The notes: generated by a model from the letters alone, not told the origin. DNA of 64,000 nt from Muribaculaceae bacterium (GCA_017621845.1 JAGASI010000002.1:1-64000), one strand, 5' to 3'; numbered from the stretch's first letter, positions 47,720-56,743 are shown. Numbers and translations: made by a program.

Positions 47720-47840
47720 AATCACAGCCCGGCGCTACGCGCCTGCATCCCGTGTCCGGGAGTTTGCAGTTCAATCAGGGGAGCTACCAACCGTTCTTGT
47801 CCGCTGACCCTGTTAAACCATGGTGAGGCCAATAAAGAAA

Positions 47841-47867
47841 AAGTCGTGTTCCAATGGAACACGACTT
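47841..47867 (-). terminator. Rho-independent terminator of tRNA-Met
   Basis: A 12-bp perfect stem (AAGTCGTGTTCC and complement) with loop ATT is followed on the minus strand by TTTTCTTTATT. It begins 9 bp past the tRNA 3' end. Confidence 0.9.
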
Positions 47868-47875
47868 AGTGTCTG

Positions 47876-47949
47876 TAGCGGGACCGAGAATTGAACTCGG
47901 GACCTCCGGGTTATGAATCCGACGCTCTAACCAACTGAGCTATCCCGCC
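47876..47949 (-). tRNA. tRNA-Met (anticodon CAT)
   Basis: The minus strand gives acceptor GGCGGGA with near-complementary TCCCGCT, D-arm AGCTCAGTTGGTTAGAGC, anticodon loop ATTCATAA with CAT, and T-arm with TTCAATT. It resembles the elongator tRNA-Met of Bacteroides; a lysidine-modified tRNA-Ile with CAT cannot be fully excluded by eye. CCA is not encoded. A consensus promoter lies directly upstream. Confidence 0.93.
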
Positions 47950-47962
47950 TCGTTTGCGACTG

Positions 47963-47994
47963 CAAATTTATGGAGTTTTTTTGATATGACCAAA
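47963..47994 (-). promoter_or_regulatory. Promoter of tRNA-Met
   Basis: TTTG (47994-47991, minus), a 20-nt spacer and TAAATTTG (47970-47963) match the consensus, 13 bp upstream of the tRNA. Confidence 0.8.
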
Positions 47995-48062
47995 TCTTTT
48001 ACTTATAAAAATCATTTTTATTTTTTAATAAGCTGAGTATTAATATAATCGGACTCCAGTGT

Positions 48063-48431
48063 TTATTTTATGGAGTTAAGCGCTTCGGCAAATGGCTCGT
48101 GGGCGAGGTCGCGTTGTTTAATAACGGTGCCATCATAGACAATGATGTCTATATCGATTGTAATCAAACCTATTTTGGAGTCATCAGCCGAGCGACCTAT
48201 CTGCCACTCCATCGCCTTGGTGAAGGTTGTCAGTCGGTCAATGGGAAGATCGGTATCGGCTGTGGCGGCAACGGTCATATATTCCGGATCGCGTCCATTA
48301 AATGCTGCCGAGGTATAGGCTGCCGAGGTCTTGATATCGGGAAAAAGTGCTTTCATTTCCTCAATGGCCTCATGTATTTTCTGCTCACGGTCGGGGGTAT
48401 TGCTGGAAATACTGAATATAACGTGGTTCAT
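48063..48431 (-). CDS. Short FolK-like protein (HPPK family)
   Basis: FolK transfers pyrophosphate from ATP to 6-hydroxymethyl-dihydropterin in folate synthesis. The 122-residue product follows the family fold: an SSNTPDREQKIHEA start in place of the usual GSNLGDR, SAAYTSAAFNGRDPEYM near residue 37, MEWQIGR near 76, and the metal-binding Asp pair in TIDIDIIVYDG near 92. It is about 35-40 residues shorter than typical HPPK (about 160). The Arg-rich catalytic loop before the Asp pair reads SADDSKIGLIT, so key arginines are missing. It may be a degenerate or narrow-function member. Confidence 0.72.
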   Translation of the reverse strand: MNHVIFSISSNTPDREQKIHEAIEEMKALFPDIKTSAAYTSAAFNGRDPEYMTVAATADTDLPIDRLTTFTKAMEWQIGRSADDSKIGLITIDIDIIVYDGTVIKQRDLAHEPFAEALNSIK

Positions 48432-48561
48432 GACATGGATGAGTTGTAAAAATGAGTTGACGTGTTGATTATTGTATGTTGTGAGCCGATTGAAAGACTG
48501 ACGCGAGATAGCGCAAACAGTGCTTTAATTTTATTTGTGCAACTCACTTGAATATATCTGA

Positions 48562-50694
48562 TTAATGGGTGAAACGTAAGGTTAGGGCGATGCGTCCACG
48601 TTGATAGTCGATATCGAGGACTTTCACCGTGAGGTACTGTCCGATATGGACAACTTCGTTGGGTGACTTGATATAGTTCTCAGACATCTGGCTCAGGTGG
48701 ATTAGACCTGACTGTTTGATACCGATATCGACAAATGCGCCAAAGGCGGTGATGTTTCTGACCACGCCATTAAGTATCATGCCAGGGGTAAGGTCTTCTA
48801 TGGATGTTATGGTGGGCGCAAACTCAACGTTAGCGGCTTCGGTGCGAGGGTCCCGGCCGGGTTTAAGAAGTTCGGCGATTATATCGCGAAGGGTGGGCAA
48901 CCCTCGATGGTCATCGACATAGCGATTGAGGTCAATTGAGCTGATGAGATTGGAGTCGTTGATAAGTTGATTGATGGTTACGCCCAAATCCTTAGCCATG
49001 AGTTGGACCAAATCATAGCTCTCGGGATGTACAGCAGTGTTGTCAAGTGGCTGTGCCGATGCCGGGACGCGTATAAAACCGGCACACTGCTCATAGGCTT
49101 TGGCTCCCAAACGGGGAACCTTGAGAAGCTGTGCGCGCGAAGTGAATTGGCCGTTGGCATCACGGTAGTCAATAATGGCGCGTGCCAGCGACGGACCTAT
49201 CCCAGAGATATATGTGAGCAGTTGGGGAGACGCGGTGTTGATGTCGACGCCTACCGAGTTGACACATGACGTGACGGTCATGTCAAGTGACTGTTTGAGG
49301 CGCGATTGGTTGACATCATGCTGATATTGCCCCACGCCTATAGACCTTGGGTCTATTTTGATGAGTTCGGCCAACGGGTCGAGTAGCCGACGCCCTATGG
49401 AAACGGCACCGCGCACGGTGATGTCCTGGTCGGGAAATTCCTGTCGTGCAACTTCCGAGGCCGAGTAGATTGATGCCCCGCTCTCGTCTACGATAAATAC
49501 TTTGATTGCTTCGGGAAGATCCAGCGAGTCGATAAATGAGCGTGTCTCGCGCGAGGCTGTACCCGAGCCTATCGCTATGGCGCCAATATTATATCTGTCA
49601 ATCAGTGACTTGACTGTAGCTGAGGCTTGGTCGAGGCGCTGTGTGGGTTGATTGGGATATATTACTGTGTGATATAGCAGTGCTCCGGATGGATTGATGA
49701 CCACGAGCTTGCATCCTGTCCTAAAACCCGGATCAATCGCCATGATAGGAACAGGAGAGAGGGGGGGAGCCATCAATAATTCTCTCAGGTTGTCGGCAAA
49801 AAGTGAGATGGCCGTTTCATCAGACTGTTCTTTAAGTCGTGAATGAATAAGAGTCTCGACCGACGGCCGTATCAGGCGTTTGTAGGAGTCAGCCGCGACG
49901 CGGGCCAAGAGTCGTGCCGACTCGTCGGTAGCATTACGAGGCGTGAAGCGACGGGTTATATTGCTGACTATTGTATCATCGTCAGCTTTTATTGAGAGTT
50001 TGAGCAATCCTGCCTCATGACCACGAGCCATGGCCAGGTATTGATGGGATGACACGCGGGAAATGGAGCGGTCAAATTTATCATAGTTGGCATAATTGTC
50101 AGCTTCTGCGGTCTTGGATGAAGGTATTGAGCAGGTGAGATGAGCTGTTCTCGTCATGGCTTTTCTGACATGCTCGCGTGTGTCGGCATCCTGGCTGATA
50201 TCCTCGGCGATGATGTCACAGGCTCCATCTATAGCTGCTGTCTCATCGATAACGTTGTCATTGACATAGGGTCGAGCTTGACGCTGTGCATCACTGAGAC
50301 GTCCCGACGCTATCAGGCGGGCCAACGGCTCGAGACCGTTGTCACGTGCAATCTTGGCACGGGTGCGACGGCGTTGCATATAGGGGAGGAAAAGGTCCTC
50401 AAGCACCTCGGCGCTATCGGCGGCAAGGATTTTGGCGCGCAGTGACTCGGTGAGTTTACCTTGGGTGGAGATAGTCTCAAGAATATATTCGCGGCGCTTG
50501 TCAAGTTGCTGTAACTTGTCTGATAAGTCTTGGATACGGGCTATTGCCACCTCATCGAGCGAGCCGGTGGCTTCTTTGCGATAACGCGCAATAAAAGGTA
50601 TTGTGGCGCCTGAGCCGAGCAGTTCAAGTACAGCCTTGACCTGATGAAGTGATAGCGACAATTGTCGGGCTATGGTGGAGTGATGGTTGGTCAT
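48562..50694 (-). CDS. tex: Tex-family RNA-binding S1 protein
   Basis: Tex proteins bind RNA and affect transcription and RNA handling. The ATG at 50694 gives a 710-residue product and overlaps the stop of the metallophosphoesterase gene as ATGA; an in-frame extension to 50766 lies inside that gene. Landmarks are the N-terminal Tex helices (IPFIARYRKEATGSLDE near residue 35), the YqgF-like RNase H fold (AIDPGFRTGCKLVVI near 325), helix-hairpin-helix segments near 500-560 (GIGPSLARAIIDYRD), and the C-terminal S1 domain (GMILNGVVRNITAFGAFVD near 635). Confidence 0.93.
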   Translation of the reverse strand: MTNHHSTIARQLSLSLHQVKAVLELLGSGATIPFIARYRKEATGSLDEVAIARIQDLSDKLQQLDKRREYILETISTQGKLTESLRAKILAADSAEVLEDLFLPYMQRRRTRAKIARDNGLEPLARLIASGRLSDAQRQARPYVNDNVIDETAAIDGACDIIAEDISQDADTREHVRKAMTRTAHLTCSIPSSKTAEADNYANYDKFDRSISRVSSHQYLAMARGHEAGLLKLSIKADDDTIVSNITRRFTPRNATDESARLLARVAADSYKRLIRPSVETLIHSRLKEQSDETAISLFADNLRELLMAPPLSPVPIMAIDPGFRTGCKLVVINPSGALLYHTVIYPNQPTQRLDQASATVKSLIDRYNIGAIAIGSGTASRETRSFIDSLDLPEAIKVFIVDESGASIYSASEVARQEFPDQDITVRGAVSIGRRLLDPLAELIKIDPRSIGVGQYQHDVNQSRLKQSLDMTVTSCVNSVGVDINTASPQLLTYISGIGPSLARAIIDYRDANGQFTSRAQLLKVPRLGAKAYEQCAGFIRVPASAQPLDNTAVHPESYDLVQLMAKDLGVTINQLINDSNLISSIDLNRYVDDHRGLPTLRDIIAELLKPGRDPRTEAANVEFAPTITSIEDLTPGMILNGVVRNITAFGAFVDIGIKQSGLIHLSQMSENYIKSPNEVVHIGQYLTVKVLDIDYQRGRIALTLRFTH

Positions 50695-51872
50695 TGTCGT
50701 GATAACTTGAATAGGGTAATCTCGGGTGTAGCACCTATGCGTGCGGGTATACCAACAGTGCCACATCCGTCATTGACATACAGGTCATGACCGTATCCAT
50801 CATGGTATAATCCGCTCCACTCGTCATAACGGTAGGCGGCCGGTGACCACCCCAGTATTTTAATCTGCATGGCATGGGTATGGCCTGAGAGTGTCAGTGA
50901 TATATTTTTGTCTTGCTGACCTCTTAGGTCTTTATGCCAGTGGGCGGGATTGTGGCTGAGAAGTATTTTAAAACGTTTATCGCCAAGCGTTGGATAGGCT
51001 TTGCCAAGGTCACCATAGGTGTGGAATGGTGGGTCTCCTATATTCTCGACTCCGATGAGGCATAGCGTGTCATTGTTAATTTCAATCAGGCGGTGGGTGT
51101 TGTTAAGCATGTGCCAGCCCATCGCTTCTTGCATGTCTTTGAGACGTTGCACGTCGGCTTGTTTTGAACTGTCCGAGGACCATTCTTTATAATCACCATA
51201 GTCGTGGTTGCCCATGATTGAATATACTCCATATCGGGCTTTAAGTCGGCCGAGGGGAGCAATGAATGGCTCGAGCTCGCTGCTCTCGCGGTTAACAATG
51301 TCGCCGGTAAATACAATGATGTCGGGGTTAAGGTCATTGATATGGCCTACCAGACGGCTCACAAACACCGTGTCGTTGCCCCATGTCCCGACATGAAGGT
51401 CTGATATCTGGACGATGCTGAGTCCATCCAGACCTTTCGGGAGGTCTTTGTATGTGAGGTTTACTGCCTTAACTATAATATTGTTACGGTTAAAAACTCC
51501 CGACCACAATAGAATGAATATGCCGGCCGCGACAAATATTCCGGTAACTTCGAGTGCCTTGACACGACGGTGTTTAATCTTGAATACCAGTTCTGAGATG
51601 CCATAAAATATGCAGTAAGCCAATTTAGGCACATAGATGGTCAAGTAACTGTACAGAAACCACATCAAGCACTCTATGACATCTCCTCCACTGTCTTTAA
51701 GCGGTATGAACAGTATACCTATAAGCAAGCCGACAAGTGATACTGACACGCCGGTATGGATATATGCCCATGGGTATCTGAGACGACTGTGAATAAGCCT
51801 GTGCCTGATTACATAGTCAACAAGTATACAGATAATTATAACCGGGACTATCAATAAAAGGGGGAGTCTCAT
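50691..51872 (-). CDS. Membrane-anchored metallophosphoesterase
   Basis: The 393-residue product starts at the ATG at 51872 (an in-frame start at 51917 adds a non-conserved tail). Residues 1-140 hold about four membrane helices. The calcineurin-like catalytic domain follows: ISDLHVGTW near residue 170, VFTGDIVN near 195, MGNHDYG near 235, LLSHNPAHW near 310 and LSGHTHAMQ near 335. It probably cleaves a phosphoester at the membrane; a UDP-diacylglucosamine hydrolase (LpxH/LpxI-like) or nucleotide role is possible but unproven. The 3' end overlaps tex by 4 bp. Confidence 0.88.
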   Translation of the reverse strand: MRLPLLLIVPVIIICILVDYVIRHRLIHSRLRYPWAYIHTGVSVSLVGLLIGILFIPLKDSGGDVIECLMWFLYSYLTIYVPKLAYCIFYGISELVFKIKHRRVKALEVTGIFVAAGIFILLWSGVFNRNNIIVKAVNLTYKDLPKGLDGLSIVQISDLHVGTWGNDTVFVSRLVGHINDLNPDIIVFTGDIVNRESSELEPFIAPLGRLKARYGVYSIMGNHDYGDYKEWSSDSSKQADVQRLKDMQEAMGWHMLNNTHRLIEINNDTLCLIGVENIGDPPFHTYGDLGKAYPTLGDKRFKILLSHNPAHWHKDLRGQQDKNISLTLSGHTHAMQIKILGWSPAAYRYDEWSGLYHDGYGHDLYVNDGCGTVGIPARIGATPEITLFKLSRQ

Positions 51873-52000
51873 AGTGGAATTGAAATATTTAGGTCTCTTT
51901 GTATGGCATAGCGCCATCGTTGATAACCTAAGTTATATGGCTTGACAGGCGAGACCGATCGGCCTGACCGGTCCGGCGCGTGTCAGCTTGTCAACTCTTG

Positions 52001-53188
52001 TTACTGAGCGATAATTTGGTTCTTGAGTGGGTTGGAATACATTGTCAGCATTATGTTTCTCATATATTCCATTTCATCGGCAGTGATGTCTTCAACTTTA
52101 ACCAATGCCAGCCGCGACTGGATATATTCTTCAAATTGGGTTGCTTGTCGAGGTGTGTACTTGTCGGCAAACTTTTCTCCGCCATTCAACATATCATAGG
52201 CGATATAGTTGATGGGATATATCTTATATCCCGAGTGTATGCCACGGTCAATCATGAGACATATTTCATGTACCAAGGCCTGACGAGGCATGTCGGGAAG
52301 TTGATAAATATATTCGTTGATGGGTCGACCGAGATGAAAATGTATGAGCCCCTTGGGTTGTAGCAGTCCTGTCTCCATGCTGAGAAGATCGTCATGCTGG
52401 CTTTTTTTAAACTCGGGATTGCGGCGTTTAAGCAAGTATTCCTTGACTTTCAGATAGTCGTTGGGGTCATATTCATATGAGATTGCCGTCGGTATGATAT
52501 TCAGCTCGGCAAGTGACTCTTTTATGTCTGATGAGCCTCCTATGGCGAGCATTTTGAGCAAGCTCTCCTGAGTCATGTCGTTGGAGTCCTTGGCTCGGCC
52601 TTGACGTTGGGCTATCCATATCGATTCGTGTCGGCAGTTGAGGGTCCAATGTATATATCGGGAGAGTTGACGTGCTGCCTCGAGAGCCTGTAGCTTTTTG
52701 ACATCACGCTTTACGATAAAGCTGCGGTTGAGTTTTACCAGGTCGGTAATCCAATCATATATCAGTAGGTTATTGCCGATGGCGACTTGGGTCAGAGGCA
52801 ATCTGTGACGTATCATGCACAGGTTGAGCAACGAGGCATCAAGCACGATGTCGCGGTGATTGGACAGGAATGTGTAGGAATTATTGCCATCAATATTCTC
52901 TTGTCCACTCAACGACAGCCCTGAGGATGTTTTCTTTACCAAAAATTCCAAAAAGTCTCCCATGATACGTTCCTGAAATTCTTTTTGCCCCGGAACAGAC
53001 TGTAACTGCGTGGAGAAAGCATCATAATCCACGTCCGGCATGATGTACCTTATTGCATGTTCAAAGCCCGGTTCCTTGACCAGCGATGCCATTTTTTCAT
53101 GGAAGACAGTATCGTCGTATGGCGCGATATCACAGAATTCGGCCGGTATTTCTAATGTGCTATTTATATATATAGGGTCAGTATCCAT
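52001..53188 (-). CDS. PlsC-type glycerol acyltransferase
   Basis: The 395-residue product has the acyltransferase block HxxxxD as SNHRDIVLD near residue 112, followed by ANNLL-like region GNNLLIYDWITDLVKLN and IWIAQRQGRAKD near 195, where the substrate-binding Arg and Gly lie. The C-terminal third holds the TAG-like helices seen in longer PlsC relatives. The protein has no clear signal peptide and is probably membrane-associated. Lipid A or ornithine-lipid acylation are alternatives. A complete promoter lies 59-88 bp upstream. Confidence 0.82.
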   Translation of the reverse strand: MDTDPIYINSTLEIPAEFCDIAPYDDTVFHEKMASLVKEPGFEHAIRYIMPDVDYDAFSTQLQSVPGQKEFQERIMGDFLEFLVKKTSSGLSLSGQENIDGNNSYTFLSNHRDIVLDASLLNLCMIRHRLPLTQVAIGNNLLIYDWITDLVKLNRSFIVKRDVKKLQALEAARQLSRYIHWTLNCRHESIWIAQRQGRAKDSNDMTQESLLKMLAIGGSSDIKESLAELNIIPTAISYEYDPNDYLKVKEYLLKRRNPEFKKSQHDDLLSMETGLLQPKGLIHFHLGRPINEYIYQLPDMPRQALVHEICLMIDRGIHSGYKIYPINYIAYDMLNGGEKFADKYTPRQATQFEEYIQSRLALVKVEDITADEMEYMRNIMLTMYSNPLKNQIIAQ

Positions 53189-53246
53189 TATGATAAATAA
53201 GTAGGGCTACAAATGAGATGGATTATTTGTAGCCGTTATTTAGCCA

Positions 53247-53276
53247 CAAAATTAATAAAATAATTTCAATCCCCAA
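53247..53276 (-). promoter_or_regulatory. Promoter of the acyltransferase gene
   Basis: TTG (53276-53274, minus), a 19-nt spacer and TAATTTTG (53254-53247) match the consensus, about 58 bp before the start. Confidence 0.7.
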
Positions 53277-53330
53277 GCGTCCGGACCTGACGCATGCTCT
53301 TGAACTCAGCGATGTCGCTATCCGATGGGG

Positions 53331-55316
53331 TTATAGCAGGGCGTTGCGGTAGGCGTACAGGAGCTCCATCAGCTCGTCAATCTGGGTCTGGAGCTCATGG
53401 CCTTTGTCGGTGTCACGCACTCTCATACGGTGGGCACTCAGCTCGACGATGCGGTTGGTGGAGACAATGTCTTTGCCTGTAGCCACAGCGTCTTCGGCCG
53501 AGGTGAAGGGCTCGTGTTGGACCAGCTCAAAGCCACGCGAGTGAAAGACGAGTGTATATCCTGCGATACCGGTAGTATTATGGTAGGCGCGTGCAAAACC
53601 GCCGTCGATCACCATGAGCTTGCCGTTGGCCTTGATAGGGTTTTCGCCCTTGGCGACTCTCACAGGCACGTGCCCGTTGATGATGTGGCGATGAGGACCA
53701 TCGACTTTGAAAGCATCGAGAATGGCATCACATACTTCCTCGCGGTCTCTGAGCTTGTAATATTCACCTTTTTCCTCGACGTGAGTTTTCTTATCATTGA
53801 TAAAATAGCGTTCAAATGTAGCCATCTTGCTCTTGTCAAACAATGGCGAGTCGGGTCCACACCACAGATACCAGAAATAGTCTATGGCGCGTTGCTTGTC
53901 ATCCTCGGTGGTGTCGGAGGCAAATGCCGAGCGTATTTTCTGTGTTAAGGCGTTCATAAGTGCCGGTCCGGCATATCTTTTACCGTCAATGGCTATTTCT
54001 TTAAGTGAGCCGTCGGAGTTCAATGGCATCGAGGCATGGTAGAGCAGGTTGGAGTTGTAGACACGGTGCATTGAACCTCGGGTGAGCAATATTCCTATGT
54101 GTCGATGTAATTTTTCGCTGACAACAAATGAGTGTCTGAGGCGGTCTACTATATTTTGTTCTTCAGGTGTGAGGCGATATGGGTCGGCGGGGTCTATGGT
54201 AGGGAAGTAGGTGTCGTTAAGAGGGTAAATTTCACCGTCAACGGTGATGGTGCCGTTGGTGTAATCGATAGCGTTGAGCAACATACGGTCTTCCATCTGC
54301 CACTCGGGATGTTGGGTGATGAGTTGACCCTCGAGCTTGAATTGGATGATGGCTATGGCTTTATGCATGCGGGCGAGCATCATGCGTGTCTTGTCGCTTT
54401 GTACCACATCGAGGTCGCCACCTCGGGGGGCAAATTCACTGCAGGGGTCTTCGCCATATGTCTCCAGAGCAAATGTCACCAGTGGCACGAGGTTGATACC
54501 ATAGCCCTCCTCGAGGGTAGTCATATTGGCATAGCGCAACGATAGTCTCAGTACATTGGCAATGCACTGTACATTACCCGCCGCTGCTCCCATCCACAGT
54601 ACGTCATGGTTGCCCCATTGCAAGTCAAAGTCTTTATAATCGGCAAGCATCTCCATGATAAGGTGGGCTCCCGGACCGCGGTCAAATATATCACCCAGTA
54701 TGTGCAACCGGTCAATAGCCAAGTTCTGAATCACTTCACATATGGCGATGATAAATTCATCGGCTTGGCCGGTGAGGATGATTGTCTCGACGATGCGGTT
54801 GAAGTAGGCTTGTTTTTTGATATCGTCGGGAGTCTCGTGCAGTAGCTCTTCAATGATATAGGCAAAGGCCTTGGGTAAGGCTTTGCGCACCTTGGAACGG
54901 GTGTACTTGGATGACACCGAGCGGCACACCTTGACCAGCTGGTTGAGCGTGATTTTATAAAAGTTGGATAGGTCGGGCTCTACTGCCTTGATAAGCTCGA
55001 GCTTGGGACGGGGATAATATATAAGGGTGCACAGTTCACGTATCTCGCTGTCACGCATCGTGGATGAGAAAATATCTCTGACCTTACGTTTGATATTGCC
55101 TGAGGCATTTTTGAGTATGTGACGGAAGGCTTCATACTCGCCGTGTATGTCGGCAACAAAGTGTTCGGTGCCTTTAGGTAGGTTGAGAATTGCTTCGAGG
55201 TTGATGATCTCTGTACTGGCTGCCGATATGGTGGGGAAGTTCTGGGACAGCAGTTGGAGGATGCGACGGTCTTTCTCCAGGTCGGGAGCCTTATATTTGG
55301 TGATTTCGGTGGTCAT
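53331..55316 (-). CDS. fbp: Class III fructose-1,6-bisphosphatase
   Basis: It hydrolyses fructose-1,6-bisphosphate to fructose-6-phosphate in gluconeogenesis. The 661-residue length and motifs match the FBPase III family: FVADIHGEYEAFRHILKNA near residue 58, LHILGDIFDRGPGAH near 205, QWGNHDVLWMG near 235 and HIINGHVPVRVAKGENP near 555 with a conserved GGFARAYHNTTGIAG near 590. These form a metallophosphatase-like active site. The family is common in Bacteroidota and Firmicutes. The gene is divergent from the methyltransferase gene at 55457. Confidence 0.93.
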   Translation of the reverse strand: MTTEITKYKAPDLEKDRRILQLLSQNFPTISAASTEIINLEAILNLPKGTEHFVADIHGEYEAFRHILKNASGNIKRKVRDIFSSTMRDSEIRELCTLIYYPRPKLELIKAVEPDLSNFYKITLNQLVKVCRSVSSKYTRSKVRKALPKAFAYIIEELLHETPDDIKKQAYFNRIVETIILTGQADEFIIAICEVIQNLAIDRLHILGDIFDRGPGAHLIMEMLADYKDFDLQWGNHDVLWMGAAAGNVQCIANVLRLSLRYANMTTLEEGYGINLVPLVTFALETYGEDPCSEFAPRGGDLDVVQSDKTRMMLARMHKAIAIIQFKLEGQLITQHPEWQMEDRMLLNAIDYTNGTITVDGEIYPLNDTYFPTIDPADPYRLTPEEQNIVDRLRHSFVVSEKLHRHIGILLTRGSMHRVYNSNLLYHASMPLNSDGSLKEIAIDGKRYAGPALMNALTQKIRSAFASDTTEDDKQRAIDYFWYLWCGPDSPLFDKSKMATFERYFINDKKTHVEEKGEYYKLRDREEVCDAILDAFKVDGPHRHIINGHVPVRVAKGENPIKANGKLMVIDGGFARAYHNTTGIAGYTLVFHSRGFELVQHEPFTSAEDAVATGKDIVSTNRIVELSAHRMRVRDTDKGHELQTQIDELMELLYAYRNALL

Positions 55317-55378
55317 GGTTATTAGTAGCGTTGTTTTTATAGGTGGATAACTCTTTAGGCGGGTTATGTGTTTAAGTT

Positions 55379-55392
55379 GTAGTATGTACTAC
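55379..55392. repeat. 14-bp palindrome in the divergent fbp/methyltransferase region
   Basis: GTAGTATGTACTAC is an inverted repeat of six bases per arm around TG. It lies between the fbp start (55316) and the -7 elements near 55420-55447, so it may be an operator on the fbp leader. Confidence 0.4.
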
Positions 55393-55419
55393 ATGTAGTG
55401 GTTGCCGAGTCATGCAGGA

Positions 55420-55427
55420 CAAATTTA
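55420..55427 (-). promoter_or_regulatory. -7 element for fbp
   Basis: TAAATTTG on the minus strand, 103 bp before the fbp start. The -33 TTG is not at standard spacing. Confidence 0.45.
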
Positions 55428-55439
55428 AGACAATTTTTT

Positions 55440-55447
55440 TAATTTTG
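55440..55447 (+). promoter_or_regulatory. -7 element for the THUMP-like methyltransferase gene
   Basis: TAATTTTG ends 9 bp before the ATG at 55457, so the transcript would have almost no leader. Confidence 0.5.
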
Positions 55448-55456
55448 CACCACAAT

Positions 55457-56743
55457 ATGGATTTACAAGAGCAATATAACGGTTTTTTTACCCGATTCAA
55501 GAGGTTGGCCAATGATAAAGGGTTCTGGACATTTGTTACCGATCACATTGCTGACAATATCTCCAAACTCAGGCTTAAGTATCAACGTCTTGAAGACGAT
55601 ATCGATTACCCTATGGCGTTGACCCAGATTGAATGTCGTCAGCGTTTTGGTGCCAAGTTTGCCGAGACTCTATCTCGCGTGCCTTATCTGCTGTTCCCCG
55701 ATGAACTGGTGGGTGAGCAGGCTACATCTGACCGTTTGGCCCGTTATCATGCTTCTCTTGTCGAGCCTGGCAGTAGGGTGGTGGACCTTACCGCCGGGCT
55801 GGGTATAGACCTGATGCATATCGCTGAACGTGGATGCAATGTGGCTGCTGTCGAATTGGACCCTCGCCGTGCCGCCGCCTTGGCCGTCAATCTTGAGCTA
55901 TTGGGAGTAAAACCGACAGCGATTGTATGTGGAGACTGCCGCGATGTATTGGGACAGTTGGACGCTGATGTCGTTTTTATTGATCCTGCACGTCGTGCCA
56001 TGGATGGTTCACGAGTGTTTTCTCTTCATGACTGTGCTCCCGATGTGACCGAGATATATGATGAATTGAGACACCGCTTCAAGCGTCTGTTTGTCAAGAT
56101 TTCACCTATGCTTGATATCTCGGCGGTGGCATCAGAATTGCCGGGCCTGAAAACGATGTCGGCGGTCGGCACGCCTACCGAGTGCCGTGAGTTGTTGTCC
56201 GACTGTAACCTGAGAGATGAAAACATCGGTGATACATATCACATTTATTCGGTTACTCTTACCGATAATGGAGAGATGATTTTTACCTATAGTCCCGAGC
56301 AGGAGTCGGAGGCTGAGATTACTTATGGCTCCCCTAAGATAGGTGATGATGTATATATACCATTCCCGGTGATGATGAAGTCGGGTGCTGTCAAACTTAT
56401 TGCAGCCCGATACGGTCTTACCAAGATTGCTCCAAATACCCACATCTATTTCCGTCAGGCCTCGACTAATGTTAATGGCATGAACACCGAGGCTCAGGAT
56501 CAATCTCTCGAATACGATGATATTCAGGCAGTCAAATTAAAAGTCATTGATATTATCCCGTGGCAGTCCAAACAACTGAAGCGCTTTTCTTCCCGTTATC
56601 CCCGTGGATGGGTGGCCACCCGCAATATGGGTGTCACTGCTCAGGAGCTCGCTAAGAAACTATCGGTTAAACCTGGGGGTGACCTGCGTATTCTTGGACT
56701 GACAGATAATAGTGGCTCCCGATTAGTATTGGTCTTGAAGTGA
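55457..56743 (+). CDS. SAM-dependent methyltransferase with THUMP-like domain
   Basis: The ATG at 55457 is used because the -7 element lies just upstream; the longer in-frame start at 55412 would precede that element. The 428-residue product has a class I SAM-binding motif VVDLTAGLGIDLMHIAERG near residue 115 and a conserved DPARR as VFIDPARRAMDG near 175. The C-terminal part (residues 320-428) matches the THUMP-like domain found with this enzyme in Bacteroidota. RNA is the probable substrate, but no site is known. It converges on the flippase gene with 43 bp between stops. Confidence 0.85.
   Translation: MDLQEQYNGFFTRFKRLANDKGFWTFVTDHIADNISKLRLKYQRLEDDIDYPMALTQIECRQRFGAKFAETLSRVPYLLFPDELVGEQATSDRLARYHASLVEPGSRVVDLTAGLGIDLMHIAERGCNVAAVELDPRRAAALAVNLELLGVKPTAIVCGDCRDVLGQLDADVVFIDPARRAMDGSRVFSLHDCAPDVTEIYDELRHRFKRLFVKISPMLDISAVASELPGLKTMSAVGTPTECRELLSDCNLRDENIGDTYHIYSVTLTDNGEMIFTYSPEQESEAEITYGSPKIGDDVYIPFPVMMKSGAVKLIAARYGLTKIAPNTHIYFRQASTNVNGMNTEAQDQSLEYDDIQAVKLKVIDIIPWQSKQLKRFSSRYPRGWVATRNMGVTAQELAKKLSVKPGGDLRILGLTDNSGSRLVLVLK

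Larger units (their letters stand above)
47340..47810. repeat. Hairpin-rich repeat island with imperfect terminal inverted repeats (MITE/REP-like)
   Basis: This ~470-bp island carries no supported gene. Its outer ends are imperfect inverted repeats: the left end around 47340-47365 (ending GGTTGGTAG) against the right end 47784-47810 (starting CTACCAACC). 47356-47489 is repeated, inverted, at 1-134. Nested inside are TGTGATTAAC (47503-47512) with its perfect complement at 47717-47726, arms 47571-47595 and 47631-47655, and a stem-loop at 47679-47719. A 21-nt direct repeat (47479-47499 and 47516-47536, 2 mismatches) also occurs. No transposase is seen. It is more GC-rich than the neighbouring intergenic sequence. 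Confidence 0.8.

Noticed and set aside
47340..47810. CRISPR array
   Set aside because: The island has inverted and one direct repeat, not regularly spaced repeats with spacers, and no cas gene is present.
47340..47810. Complete insertion sequence
   Set aside because: No transposase frame or clean target-site duplication is visible; it is treated as a non-autonomous repeat.
48562..50766. Longer tex start at 50766
   Set aside because: The extra 24 residues overlap the metallophosphoesterase gene, and the ATG at 50694 gives the conserved N-terminus and an ATGA coupling.
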